Source of the DNA: JABCPE02 sp963516675
Lineage (GTDB): Bacteria > Bacteroidota > Bacteroidia > Flavobacteriales > Weeksellaceae
Direction of reading: 5' to 3'
NCBI GenBank assembly: GCA_963516675.1
Contig: CAUQBH010000002.1
Location: forward strand, 147,427 to 211,426
Length of the DNA: 64,000 nucleotides
The notes under the pieces were generated by a model. It was not told where the DNA came from and ran no database searches. It worked only from the letters and a program-made list of their open reading frames with translations. Shown piece after piece: positions 16,693-25,964 of this stretch. Each line of letters opens with the position of its first letter. The stretch's first letter is position 1. Made by a program: the position numbers and the translations under genes.

Positions 16693-17925
16693 ATGGATAA
16701 TTTAGCATTAATCGAATCTTTTGGTGATTTTAAAGATGAAAAAGGGATTAGTAAGATAGATTTGATGGCAATTATAGAAGATTCGCTAAAAACCTTACTG
16801 AAAAAAAGATATGATTCTGATGACCATTTTGATGTAATTGTAAACCCTGATAAGGGAGATTTTCAGATATTTTTGAATAAAAAAATCGTTGAAGACCAGA
16901 TGTCAGAAGATGACGATTTGGAAATAGAAATCTCTGAAGCGAAAAAAATAGATCCTACATTTGAGGTGGGAGAGGAATTTACCCAAGAAATCCCATTGGC
17001 ACAATTAGGGCGAAGAAATATCTTGACATTGAAACAGATTTTGGCAACAAAATTACAAGAGCATAATAATGCTGCAATGTATGAGATGTTCAAGGATAGA
17101 ATAGGTGAAGTGGTTGTAGGAGAAGTGCACCACATCCGTGGTAAGCAGGTAATTATCTTGGATGATGAAGGGAATGAATACATTTTACCCAAAGAAAACC
17201 AAATTCCTACGGATTTCTTCAAGAAAGGAGAAAGCATTAGAGCGGTGATTGAAAAAGTTGATTTCAAAGGTTCTAAACCTCAGATTATCGTTTCAAGAAC
17301 AGCGCCTAAGTTCTTGGAAAAACTTTTAGAACTAGAAATTCCAGAAATATTGGATGGAACTATCATCTTGAAAAAAGCAGTAAGAATTCCAGGTGAAAAA
17401 GCTAAAATTGCTGTAGATGCCTTAGACGAAAGAATAGACCCTGTGGGCGCTTGTGTGGGTGTGAAAGGTTCTAGAATTCATGGTGTGGTGAGAGAACTTA
17501 GAAATGAAAATATTGATGTAATCCAGTGGTCTAAAAACCCAGAAGTATTGGTAAAAAGAGCATTGGGAGGTGTGGAAATCAACAAGGTGGAAATCAATGA
17601 AGAAGACCACTATGCACTAGTATACGCTCCAGTAGATGAAATTTCAAAAATCATCGGAAAACAAGGGCAAAATATCAAACTAGCTTCTTGGCTTACAGAT
17701 TATGAAATAGATGTATACAGAGAAAAACAAGAAGATGATGATGTAGAGCTGAAAGAGTTTGATGATGAAATCGAGCAGTGGATTATAGATGAATTTACAA
17801 AAGTAGGGCTGGATACAGCGAGAAGTATCTTGGACAAGGATACAGATGTGTTGCTCAACTTAGTAGATTTAGAAGAAGAGACAATAGAAGAGGTTAAGAA
17901 AATCTTGAGAGAAGAATTGGAATAA
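16693..17925 (+). CDS. nusA: transcription termination/antitermination factor NusA
   Basis: RNA polymerase-associated factor controlling pausing, termination and antitermination. Domains in order: N-terminal RNAP-binding domain (residues 1-130), S1 RNA-binding domain (about 135-200), then two KH domains with DPVGACVGVKGSRIHGVV and ISKIIGKQGQNIKLAS as the two GxxG loops. At 410 residues it lacks the extra C-terminal acidic repeats of the E. coli protein, as is common outside gammaproteobacteria. It lies between rimP and infB. NusA may feed back on its own operon through the leader hairpin upstream of rimP, which is inference. Confidence 0.97.
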   Translation: MDNLALIESFGDFKDEKGISKIDLMAIIEDSLKTLLKKRYDSDDHFDVIVNPDKGDFQIFLNKKIVEDQMSEDDDLEIEISEAKKIDPTFEVGEEFTQEIPLAQLGRRNILTLKQILATKLQEHNNAAMYEMFKDRIGEVVVGEVHHIRGKQVIILDDEGNEYILPKENQIPTDFFKKGESIRAVIEKVDFKGSKPQIIVSRTAPKFLEKLLELEIPEILDGTIILKKAVRIPGEKAKIAVDALDERIDPVGACVGVKGSRIHGVVRELRNENIDVIQWSKNPEVLVKRALGGVEINKVEINEEDHYALVYAPVDEISKIIGKQGQNIKLASWLTDYEIDVYREKQEDDDVELKEFDDEIEQWIIDEFTKVGLDTARSILDKDTDVLLNLVDLEEETIEEVKKILREELE

Positions 17926-17972
17926 ACCTCCTTTGTCTAAAATATAATAGAATAAACAAAAAAACAAAAGTA

Positions 17973-17988
17973 TTCAGCTTTGGCTGAA
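17973..17988 (+). promoter_or_regulatory. small perfect hairpin in the nusA-infB spacer
   Basis: TTCAGC, loop TTTG, GCTGAA: a perfect 6-bp stem 14 nt before the infB ATG in an otherwise A-rich 77-nt spacer. There is no T-tract, so it is not an intrinsic terminator. A role in mRNA processing or infB translation is possible but unproven. Confidence 0.35.
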
Positions 17989-18002
17989 CAAAAAGTAAAA
18001 AT

Positions 18003-20660
18003 ATGCCAAAAATCAGATTAAATAAAGCAGCAAAGGAACTTAATATTTCCATTCCAAGGGCAGTAGAGTTTTTGCAGAGTAAGGGGTTTGAGATTGATAG
18101 CAATCCCAATGTGTTGTTGGAAGCAGAGGCTTTCTCCGCATTAGAGCAGGAATTTGCAGCTGATAAGAAGCAGAAAGAGGCTTCACAGGAGGTGGTGATT
18201 TCTAAAGTTCCAGAGGTGAAATTAGAAACAGAAGAACCAAAAGCTCCAGAAGTGATTAAGGCTCAGGCTCCTAAAACAAAGATTATAGGCAAAATAGATC
18301 TGGAGGCGAAGCCTAAAAAGGAAAAAGAAGTGGAAGCAGCTTCACCAAAAGAAGCTGTGAAAGAGGAAGTGGTAGCTCCTAAACCAGAAACTACAAAAGA
18401 GAAAAAAACTGAACCTAAGGCTGAACCAAAACCAAAAGCAGAGGCAAAACCTGTTGTGGATACTGAAGAATCTTCTGAACCAGAAAAGATAGAAACAAAA
18501 TATCAAAAACTAGACGGGCCAAAAATCCTTCAGACCGAGAAAATAGATTTGTCTCAGTTTGAAACAAAACCAAAACCTTCTGACAAGAAGAAACAAAGAA
18601 AAAGAATCCAAAAATCTGCTGGAGAGGATGCTAAACCAGCGAATAACAAAGCAGGAGCGGATAAAAAATTTGCTAAAGATAAGCCACAAGGAGGAAACCG
18701 CGATAAAGGAGGCAAAAAAGGAGGAAAGAGAGAGCGTGTAATGCCTGTGGAGCTTACAGATGAGCAAGTAAAAAATCAAATCAAAGAAACTTTGGAAAAA
18801 CTTACTAACAAAGGTGGTAAGTCCAAAGGAGCTAAGTATAGAAAAGAAAAAAGAAATTTCCGTAGAGAACAAGATGAGCTTCAGCAGGAGCTAGAAGCAC
18901 AAGATAGAACTCTGAAAGTTACTGAGTTTATCACAGTGAACGAGCTTGCTGCCCTTATGGATGTGAGCCCTACGGAGGTTATCTCTGCATGTTTCTCCCT
19001 TGGAGTGATGGTAACCATGAACCAAAGATTGGAAGCCGATATCCTGACATTGGTAGCAGATGAATTTGGGTACAAAATAGAATTCTCTGATGCAGATTTG
19101 GAAGACAACTCAGAAGAGGAAGCAGAAGACAGCGAAGAAGATTTATTACCAAGAGCACCTATTGTTACTGTAATGGGGCATGTGGACCACGGTAAGACAT
19201 CATTGCTGGACTACATCAGAAAAACGAATGTTATCGCTGGTGAGTCAGGAGGGATTACCCAGCACATCGGTGCATACAGTGTTCAGCTGGAGAATGGCAG
19301 ACACATTACTTTCTTGGATACTCCTGGGCACGAGGCATTTACAGCAATGAGAGCTAGAGGAGCGCAGGTAACGGATGTAGCAATCATCGTTATCGCAGCC
19401 GATGATGAGGTGATGCCACAGACCAAAGAGGCGATTTCCCACGCACAGGCTGCGGGTGTGCCAATGATTATTGCATTAAACAAAGTAGATAAACCTAATG
19501 CCAATCCAGATAAAATCCGTGAACAGCTTTCAGGATTGAATATCTTGGTCGAAGAATGGGGAGGAAATGTCCAAGCTCAGGAGATTTCAGCTAAATTTGG
19601 TAATAATGTAGATTTACTTTTAGAAAAAGTTCTCCTTCAAGCTGATTTATTGGATTTAAAAGCTAATCCTAATAAACCTGCGTCAGGAGTGGTGATAGAG
19701 GCATCTTTGGACAAAGGAAGAGGTTATGTTTCTACACTTTTAGTTCAGGCAGGAACACTCAAAGTAGGAGATTATGTGCTTGCTGGGAAAAACCACGGTA
19801 AAGTAAAAGCGATGCTGGATGAAAGAGGGCACAACCTTCAGAAAGTAGGGCCTTCTACACCAGTGACAATTTTAGGTTTAGATGGAGCACCTACGGCAGG
19901 GGATAAATTCAAGGTTTATGAAGATGAAAGAGAAGCAAAATCTATTGCAAATAAGAGAGAACAGCTCCAAAGAGAGCAGACAATAAGAACGAAGAAGCAT
20001 TTGACTCTGGACGAAATCGGACGAAGAATAGCCCTTGGAGATTTCAAAGAGCTGAACATTATCCTAAAAGGAGATGTGGATGGTTCTGTGGAAGCCCTTA
20101 CGGATATGCTTCAGAGATTATCAACAGAGGAAATCCAAGTCAATATCCTTCACAAAGGTGTAGGACAGATTACAGAGAGCGATATCTTACTTGCGACAGC
20201 TTCGGATGCTATCGTTATCGGATTTAATGTAAGAGCTGGAGCGAATGCAAAAGACCTTGCAGAGAAAGAAGAGATAGAAATCAGAACTTACTCCGTAATC
20301 TACGATGCCATAGATGATGTGAAAGAGGCTATGGAAGGAATGCTTTCGCCAGAGATTAGAGAACAAGTGGTGGGTAATGTAGAAATCCGTGAGGTGTTCA
20401 AAATCTCTAAAGTGGGAAGTATCGCAGGATGTATGGTGCTTTCTGGTAAAGTGACAAGAAATTCTAAAGTTCGTCTATTGAGAGATGGAATCGTAAAATA
20501 CGATGGCGAGCTGGAAAGCCTTAAACGCTACAAGGATGATGTGAAAGAGGTAACCAAAGGCTATGAATGTGGTCTTAACCTAAAAGGCTATAATGATATA
20601 GAAGTAGGCGACCTTCTTGAAATCTACGAAGAAGTAGCGATTAAGAAAAAACTGAAATAA
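18003..20660 (+). CDS. infB: translation initiation factor IF-2
   Basis: GTPase that brings initiator tRNA to the ribosome. The 885-residue protein has an IF2 N-terminal helical domain (KIRLNKAAKELNISIPRAVE), a long Lys/Glu/Pro/Ala-rich linker (about residues 60-290), a second IF2_N domain around 300-360, then the G domain with the P-loop GHVDHGKTS near residue 390, DTPGH and NKVD motifs, followed by domain II, domain III and the C-terminal tRNA-binding domain. The length and the long charged linker are normal for Bacteroidota. It is the last gene of the rimP-nusA-infB operon, ending at a strong terminator. Confidence 0.98.
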   Translation: MPKIRLNKAAKELNISIPRAVEFLQSKGFEIDSNPNVLLEAEAFSALEQEFAADKKQKEASQEVVISKVPEVKLETEEPKAPEVIKAQAPKTKIIGKIDLEAKPKKEKEVEAASPKEAVKEEVVAPKPETTKEKKTEPKAEPKPKAEAKPVVDTEESSEPEKIETKYQKLDGPKILQTEKIDLSQFETKPKPSDKKKQRKRIQKSAGEDAKPANNKAGADKKFAKDKPQGGNRDKGGKKGGKRERVMPVELTDEQVKNQIKETLEKLTNKGGKSKGAKYRKEKRNFRREQDELQQELEAQDRTLKVTEFITVNELAALMDVSPTEVISACFSLGVMVTMNQRLEADILTLVADEFGYKIEFSDADLEDNSEEEAEDSEEDLLPRAPIVTVMGHVDHGKTSLLDYIRKTNVIAGESGGITQHIGAYSVQLENGRHITFLDTPGHEAFTAMRARGAQVTDVAIIVIAADDEVMPQTKEAISHAQAAGVPMIIALNKVDKPNANPDKIREQLSGLNILVEEWGGNVQAQEISAKFGNNVDLLLEKVLLQADLLDLKANPNKPASGVVIEASLDKGRGYVSTLLVQAGTLKVGDYVLAGKNHGKVKAMLDERGHNLQKVGPSTPVTILGLDGAPTAGDKFKVYEDEREAKSIANKREQLQREQTIRTKKHLTLDEIGRRIALGDFKELNIILKGDVDGSVEALTDMLQRLSTEEIQVNILHKGVGQITESDILLATASDAIVIGFNVRAGANAKDLAEKEEIEIRTYSVIYDAIDDVKEAMEGMLSPEIREQVVGNVEIREVFKISKVGSIAGCMVLSGKVTRNSKVRLLRDGIVKYDGELESLKRYKDDVKEVTKGYECGLNLKGYNDIEVGDLLEIYEEVAIKKKLK

Positions 20661-20678
20661 ATTTTATTAGATTAGTAG

Positions 20679-20715
20679 AAAAAACTTTGGCAAGACTCTT
20701 TTGTCAAAGTTTTTT
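20679..20715 (+). terminator. terminator after infB
   Basis: AAAAAACTTTG stem paired with CAAAGTTTTTT, with additional inner pairing, ending in a T6 tract. It ends the rimP-nusA-infB operon 18 nt after the infB stop. Confidence 0.85.
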
Positions 20716-20735
20716 CATTTATGGATGGATTTAGT

Positions 20736-20743
20736 TATTTTTG
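20736..20743 (+). promoter_or_regulatory. -7 box of the GT2 gene
   Basis: TATTTTTG matches TAnnTTTG and lies 15 nt before a GTG codon. It overlaps the in-frame TTG at 20741, which therefore cannot be the start codon if this promoter is used. No clear -33 box is visible. Confidence 0.5.
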
Positions 20744-20758
20744 CTAAAAAATAAAATC

Positions 20759-21751
20759 GTGGATGTTTCTATTTCCATCATTGTTGCTATCTATAACCGC
20801 AGGGACGAACTCACAGAACTGCTGGACTCGCTTCTTGTCCAAGAGGATAAGGATTTTGAAATAGTCATAGTGGATGATGGCTCTTCCGTGGAGCTGCTTC
20901 CTGTGGTGGATTTGTATAAAGGGAAACTAAACATTCAGTATTTTAAAAAACAAAATTCAGGGCCAGGGCTCAGCCGAAATTTCGGGGCGGAACGAGCTAA
21001 AAATAGCTGGCTGGTTTTCTTGGATAGCGATGTAGTTGTCCCAACAGATTATATTAAAAACATTAAAAATAATCTTCAAACTGAACCGACTGATGCTTTT
21101 GGTGGAGCGGATAAAGCTGATGAAAACTTCTCCAATCTACAAAAGGCAATTTCCTATTCTATGACTTCGGTTTTTACAACGGGCGGAATTCGTGGAAGTA
21201 AGAAATCGGTCAGTAAATTTCAGCCCAGAAGTTTCAACATGGGAGTGAATAAAGCGGTGTTTTCGGCGGTGGGAGGTTTCTCGGATATGAGAATCGGCGA
21301 AGACCCAGACCTTTCTATGAGGCTTTGGGAAAATGGCTACAGCACTTGTTTTTACGAAAATATCGCTGTCTATCACAAACGAAGAACGAGCCTGAAAAAA
21401 TTCTCAAAACAGGTCTATCAGTTTGGTGTTGCCAGACCTATTCTCAATCAGCGGCACCCTCAATACACGAAACCTACTTTTTGGTTTCCGTCCTTGTTTT
21501 TGTTAGGTTTTTTAGGAAGTCTGCTGCTTGGTTTTTGGACAAAAATACCACTTTTGCTATACGCTTTTTATACTTTGTTGATATTCACTCATTCTTTATT
21601 TAAGATGAAAAGCCTGCCGATTTCGGTGCTGACCATTGTCACCACTTATGTCCAGATGTTTTCCTACGGATGGGGATTTCTTTACTCTTGGATAAAACTG
21701 AATATCCTCAACCAAACGCCTAAAAAGGCTTTCCCTAAACATTTTTATTAA
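20759..21751 (+). CDS. family 2 glycosyltransferase
   Basis: GT-A fold glycosyltransferase, 330 residues from the GTG at 20759. That start is chosen because the further-upstream TTG at 20741 lies inside a TAnnTTTG promoter box and SISIIVAIYNRRDEL is the normal family N-terminus. Conserved motifs: VDDGSS nucleotide-binding segment, FLDSDVVVP (DxD equivalent) near residue 90, and GEDPDLSMRLW near 180 as the catalytic-base region. Two to three hydrophobic helices near the C-terminus suggest membrane attachment. It is monocistronic, convergent with mscS 9 nt away. Donor and acceptor are unknown. Confidence 0.9.
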   Translation: MDVSISIIVAIYNRRDELTELLDSLLVQEDKDFEIVIVDDGSSVELLPVVDLYKGKLNIQYFKKQNSGPGLSRNFGAERAKNSWLVFLDSDVVVPTDYIKNIKNNLQTEPTDAFGGADKADENFSNLQKAISYSMTSVFTTGGIRGSKKSVSKFQPRSFNMGVNKAVFSAVGGFSDMRIGEDPDLSMRLWENGYSTCFYENIAVYHKRRTSLKKFSKQVYQFGVARPILNQRHPQYTKPTFWFPSLFLLGFLGSLLLGFWTKIPLLLYAFYTLLIFTHSLFKMKSLPISVLTIVTTYVQMFSYGWGFLYSWIKLNILNQTPKKAFPKHFY

Positions 21752-21760
21752 AGGGAAGAT

Positions 21761-22645
21761 TTAGTTTTTATTGATTTTTATTTCTTTATCAAAGATATTT
21801 ACGCCGCCTTTCACGCCAAAATCCAGTGTAGTCACGGGGTAGGCCAGACAGATGCCTTCCTTGTCAAATCGTTTTTTTATCCGTATGATGGCCTCGTTCA
21901 TAGCTTCGTAAAAATCATCATTGGTTTCAAATTTTATCCAAAACCGAAGTACAAAATCAAGAGTAGAATTTCCGATATTTGTGAAATATAGATCCACTTT
22001 TTCATCAGGAAGCAGAGTTTTTATTTTCTTAATTTCATCAAGAGCGGTAGCCTGCACAAACTCCAAATCATCTCCAAAAGAAACGCCTGTTTTTAGGATA
22101 ATTCTCCTTTTTTTCAAAGTGGAATAATTGGTAAATGTTCCGCTGTAAATAATTTGATTTGGGATAAAAACATCCTGCCCAGGAATGGTTCTTATGGTCG
22201 TAGTTATCAGGCTGACCTGCGTGACAATGCCGTATTTATCATCTATCTCCACCCAGTCGCCCTCCTTGTATGGGCTGTGTGTTTTTAGAAGCAGTCCCGC
22301 AAAGATATTAGATGCTACATCTTTGAAAGCGAAACCAGCAATAATTCCCACAATTCCAGCTCCTGCAAGCAGATGCGAGAAAACTTTGTCCAGTCCCAAA
22401 AGCTCCAAAGCGAGATAAACTCCTGAAAATAGGAAGAAACAATAAACCGTAGAAGCGATGATATGAGAAATGTTCAGATGAACCTTAAAAGCGCGGCGAC
22501 TAATTCTTTTGGCTATCTTAGCTAAGAAGATAAATAAAACAAGCACGATAACCGCCTCCACTATTTTTGGCAGGAAATGTACGATGGATACTTCCCAGTT
22601 TTCTAATACTTTTTCTATTTCTATACCCATTAGGGAATCTTTCAT
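21761..22645 (-). CDS. small-conductance mechanosensitive channel, MscS family
   Basis: Inner-membrane channel that opens under hypo-osmotic tension. The 294-residue protein has three predicted transmembrane helices (about 22-45, 60-82, 88-115). TM3 carries the Gly/Ala-rich pore pattern LLAGAGIVGIIAGFAFKDVASNI, which breaks into a cytoplasmic beta domain (KEGDWVEIDDKYGIVTQVSL, then IPNQIIYSGTFTNYS) and a C-terminal alpha/beta domain. The size is like E. coli MscS (286 aa). It follows the AddA-like gene by 23 nt on the same strand, so it may share that promoter. The functional link between the two is not obvious. Confidence 0.93.
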   Translation of the reverse strand: MKDSLMGIEIEKVLENWEVSIVHFLPKIVEAVIVLVLFIFLAKIAKRISRRAFKVHLNISHIIASTVYCFFLFSGVYLALELLGLDKVFSHLLAGAGIVGIIAGFAFKDVASNIFAGLLLKTHSPYKEGDWVEIDDKYGIVTQVSLITTTIRTIPGQDVFIPNQIIYSGTFTNYSTLKKRRIILKTGVSFGDDLEFVQATALDEIKKIKTLLPDEKVDLYFTNIGNSTLDFVLRFWIKFETNDDFYEAMNEAIIRIKKRFDKEGICLAYPVTTLDFGVKGGVNIFDKEIKINKN

Positions 22646-22668
22646 AATGTTATTTTTTTTGGTTAAAA

Positions 22669-25600
22669 CTATTCATCAAAATAAATAAGCTTTGTTTCGA
22701 TTACCTTTTTGCCTGTTTTTTCTAAGGCATTTTGGTAATCTTTCACCTGTTTTTGGTGTTTTTTTCTTTCTTCTTCACCTGTTTTGAAATCAACGATAAT
22801 GTAGCCCTCATCCGTTTTTATGATACGGTCTGGTCGGTAGAATTTTTGTTCTCCATCCTCCAAAGTGACGAGGATTTCTCTTTCATTGATGATTTCTTTC
22901 TCGTTTCCACTGAAATACGGAGCGTATTTTTCATCATTTAGAACTGGCGAAATTCTCTTTGTGATGATTTCTTTTTCTTTCTCGGTAATCGTTCCCAAGC
23001 GGAAAAAACCATCCAAGACCTTTTCCATATCATCCTTGTGGTTTATTTTCGCTAAAATATCATGGATGAGAAGACCCATTCTTGTTTTCTCTTTTCGTTT
23101 TTGATAGCTTTTGGATGGCGTCGCGATTTGGATATTAGCCAGTGATTCTCCTTGTTTGTGGATGGATGAGATGCTCATTGTAGCCCATTCTTTTTTCTTT
23201 TGTTTGGTTTTTTTTCTGAGCAGCTCCTCATTTGTTTCGAATAAATCAAAGTTGTCCACATTTTCTGTATTGTATTGATTTACAAAGTCAAATATTTCCA
23301 AATGATTTGCCGAACTGCTCGGTTTTTGCAGATAAAGGAAAAGCTGTTCCACAGGGCGTGTAGTGGCTACATACTGCACGCAGAGGCGGTCGATGAAGTT
23401 TTTATAGACATTCTCACTGTTGAATATTTCTATATCTTCATCGTAGGTTTCTAAACCTTTATCAAAGCCCGAGATATTCACCGCGCTGAGAGCGTTTTCT
23501 CCCTCTAAATCATACCATTCTGTGAATTTGGAATCTTGGCTTTTGTTTTCCATCGGCAGGAAGATCACAGGAAACTCCAGTCCTTTGGCCTTGTGGATGG
23601 TCATTATCTGCACAGCATCTATATTTTCAGAGGCTTGGATGGAGATATTTTGACCTTCCTCTTCCCAGAATTTCAGGAAATCTTTCAGGGTCATTCCTGT
23701 GTTTTGCGAGAAGCCATAGAGCATCTCTAAGAAATTGAGAATGAAATCCATTTCCTTGTCGTCGGCAGAAAATTCATAAACGAAGTGTTCTATGAAGTTA
23801 TAAAGATTGAGGTTTGGAATATGGGAATGCGCCAAATCCAGCCCGTATCTTTTTTTGATAAAGTCAAATAATTCTTTCTGCTCTTCAATAGCCAAAATCT
23901 CCAGCATCTCTACCGAAAAATCATTGATTTTAATTCGCCCTAAATCATTGAGATAATAGAACAGCATCACCAGAAATTTTTTGCTTTTTGGAGCGGCTGT
24001 CCAGTTTAGAAATTCTATCAGAGCATTCAGAGTTTTAGAGAGATTAAGCGTAAGCCCTCGTTCGGAGATGGTTTTTATAAAGGTTTTTTCTCCATTGTAC
24101 AGCACTTCCCTGCTTCCCAAAAGCTGAGAATAGTTGAATATATCATTATTCCCTCTGCACAAAATGGTAATATCCGAGAATCTAAAACCATTATCCAGAC
24201 ACTGCTGGATGTCCTGCTGCATCTGGTCTGCGGTATCTTGGTAGAAATCCTCTTTTTTGGCGTTTTCTATCAGATTTACTCTTACTCTGCCATCGATATT
24301 GGTTTTGGCTTCCTGCTGGGCTTTCTCGCCGAAAATTTCTTTATGCTCAAAATCTCCCTGCTCAGAAATGTATTGGTAAAGTTCATTATTAAACCTTACG
24401 ATGTTCCTCGCGCTTCGGTAGTTTTCTTTTAGTGAAATGACATCGGCAGGGACAGGCGCATTTTCTTTATGATTGATGATGTTCAGCATCAGCTGGCTCT
24501 CTCCGCCACGGAAACGGTAAATACTCTGTTTAGGGTCTCCCACGAGGGTAAAACTCGTATTGTCCGAAGAAATCGTGTGGTCTCGCAGCGGCAGGAAATT
24601 CTGCCATTGCAGCGCCGAAGTATCCTGAAACTCATCAAAGAAATAATGCAGATACCGAGTTCCCACTTTCTCGTAAATGAAAGCCGAAGGCTCATTTTTC
24701 AGGTTTTCATTGATGATAATATTAAATTTAGAAAGCAGAACCAAGTCGTTTTCTTCCTCTATTTTGGCAAGTTCATCTTGGATTTCCTTATTTACCCGAA
24801 GTGGAAGCAGGGCGTGAAGTATTTTTTCTTTTTTCTGCATCAGAATATAATTGCTGATGAGCTTCCTCCTGCTTTCCATCAAAAAGCTGAGAATATCCAA
24901 AATATCCTGCTCCTTGTGTTTTGACTTAGATGAAGCACCTTTTTCAAAAACTGCCAGTGCGGACTCTTCGCTAGATGGGAAAGGGAAATCCTTTCGTTCC
25001 TTGTTGTAGAACTTAGCGACTTCATGGAAAAACTTGGCAATGCTGTTTTTTCCGCCGCCTGAGAAATCCTCTATTTCCAGCCCTCTTTCTTTGATAAGGG
25101 AAATAGCTTTCTGCGCTGTTTCTATAGAGGCTTTTTTGATTTCGGTGAGGTTTTTTCTAATGTTGTTTTTGGTGTTTTCGTAGGCTTCCCAGTCAAAATC
25201 TTTATTCTCCAAAAGCCTTTTGTAGTGGATGTCTTTTACAAATTCCTTTGCTGATTGGTAGAGCGTTTGGCTCAGATTTACCCGCTCGTTATTATCCAGA
25301 CTATAATTCACAAAATCTATGAAAGTCTCCGATACCTTTTTGTCTCCGCCTATCTTGTCCAGCATCTGGTCTACGGCTTCTATCAAGTATGGTTCGGGCT
25401 GAATTTCCAAATTAAAATTCTGCGCCAGTCCCAGCTCGTAGGAAAAAGAACGCACCAATTTAGAATTAAATCTATCTATCGTGCCGATGTTCAGCATGGA
25501 GTAATGGTGCAGAATATAGTCCAAAACAGCTTGGGAACGGCGGTGTAGCTCATCGATAGGGATATTTTTGCCCTGTTGGCGGAATTTTTCCTGTATATCC

Positions 25601-25830
25601 AGCAGTTCTTGGCATTGGGCATAGTTTTCAGCTGTGAATTTTCCCAGCCACTGGAGTATTCGCTCTTTCATCTCATTGGCAGCCTTGTTGGTAAAGGTAA
25701 GGGCAATGATATGCCGAACAGCATCTGGCTCGCTGGGATTTTCCAGACAAAGCATTAGAAGTCTCTGTACGAGGGTGTAAGTTTTGCCCGATCCAGCCGA
25801 GGCATTGATGACAGTATAAGTGGATTTCAT
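22669..25830 (-). CDS. UvrD/RecB-family helicase-nuclease (AddA-like)
   Basis: ATP-dependent helicase with a C-terminal nuclease domain, probably for double-strand-break end processing. I start it at the ATG at 25830 (MKSTYTVINA, 1053 aa): a canonical TTTG-N19-TACTTTTG promoter lies directly upstream, so an ATG at 25878 would precede the transcript. Walker A ASAGSGKTYTL is at residues 10-20; DEFQDTS (motif II), VGDPKQSIYRFRGG (motif III) and IMTIHKAKGLEFPVIF are helicase motifs. The C-terminus (RPDRIIKTDEGYIIVDFKTG) is a PD-(D/E)XK nuclease of the RecB type. No AddB-like partner is in the window. Confidence 0.93.
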   Translation of the reverse strand: MKSTYTVINASAGSGKTYTLVQRLLMLCLENPSEPDAVRHIIALTFTNKAANEMKERILQWLGKFTAENYAQCQELLDIQEKFRQQGKNIPIDELHRRSQAVLDYILHHYSMLNIGTIDRFNSKLVRSFSYELGLAQNFNLEIQPEPYLIEAVDQMLDKIGGDKKVSETFIDFVNYSLDNNERVNLSQTLYQSAKEFVKDIHYKRLLENKDFDWEAYENTKNNIRKNLTEIKKASIETAQKAISLIKERGLEIEDFSGGGKNSIAKFFHEVAKFYNKERKDFPFPSSEESALAVFEKGASSKSKHKEQDILDILSFLMESRRKLISNYILMQKKEKILHALLPLRVNKEIQDELAKIEEENDLVLLSKFNIIINENLKNEPSAFIYEKVGTRYLHYFFDEFQDTSALQWQNFLPLRDHTISSDNTSFTLVGDPKQSIYRFRGGESQLMLNIINHKENAPVPADVISLKENYRSARNIVRFNNELYQYISEQGDFEHKEIFGEKAQQEAKTNIDGRVRVNLIENAKKEDFYQDTADQMQQDIQQCLDNGFRFSDITILCRGNNDIFNYSQLLGSREVLYNGEKTFIKTISERGLTLNLSKTLNALIEFLNWTAAPKSKKFLVMLFYYLNDLGRIKINDFSVEMLEILAIEEQKELFDFIKKRYGLDLAHSHIPNLNLYNFIEHFVYEFSADDKEMDFILNFLEMLYGFSQNTGMTLKDFLKFWEEEGQNISIQASENIDAVQIMTIHKAKGLEFPVIFLPMENKSQDSKFTEWYDLEGENALSAVNISGFDKGLETYDEDIEIFNSENVYKNFIDRLCVQYVATTRPVEQLFLYLQKPSSSANHLEIFDFVNQYNTENVDNFDLFETNEELLRKKTKQKKKEWATMSISSIHKQGESLANIQIATPSKSYQKRKEKTRMGLLIHDILAKINHKDDMEKVLDGFFRLGTITEKEKEIITKRISPVLNDEKYAPYFSGNEKEIINEREILVTLEDGEQKFYRPDRIIKTDEGYIIVDFKTGEEERKKHQKQVKDYQNALEKTGKKVIETKLIYFDE

Positions 25831-25848
25831 TTTTAGGAAAAATTTTCT

Positions 25849-25879
25849 CAAAAGTAAGTAAAAAAAAAATCCCTTCAAA
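25849..25879 (-). promoter_or_regulatory. promoter of the AddA-like gene
   Basis: On the minus strand, TTTG (25879-25876), 19-nt spacer, then TACTTTTG (25856-25849): the complete Bacteroidota -33/-7 pair with canonical spacing, 18 nt before the ATG at 25830. It fixes the start codon of that gene. Confidence 0.75.
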
Positions 25880-25913
25880 TAGAAAATAATTTTTAGAATT
25901 CATAGGTTTTCGT

Positions 25914-25921
25914 TAGATTTG
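25914..25921 (+). promoter_or_regulatory. -7 box of eno
   Basis: TAGATTTG matches TAnnTTTG; a weak TTTTAG lies about 20 nt upstream. It leaves a leader of about 40 nt that is A-rich before the eno ATG. It is divergent from the promoter of the AddA-like gene. Confidence 0.6.
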
Positions 25922-25964
25922 TGAAACGAATAAAAATTAATTATAACATTAAAAAAATATTAAA

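Noticed and set aside
20741..20758. TTG start codon for the GT2 gene giving six extra residues
   Set aside because: The codon lies inside the TATTTTTG promoter box; the GTG at 20759 gives the normal family N-terminus.
25831..25878. Longer start (ATG at 25878) for the AddA-like gene
   Set aside because: It precedes a canonical TTTG-N19-TACTTTTG promoter, and the 16 extra hydrophobic residues are not a normal part of the family.
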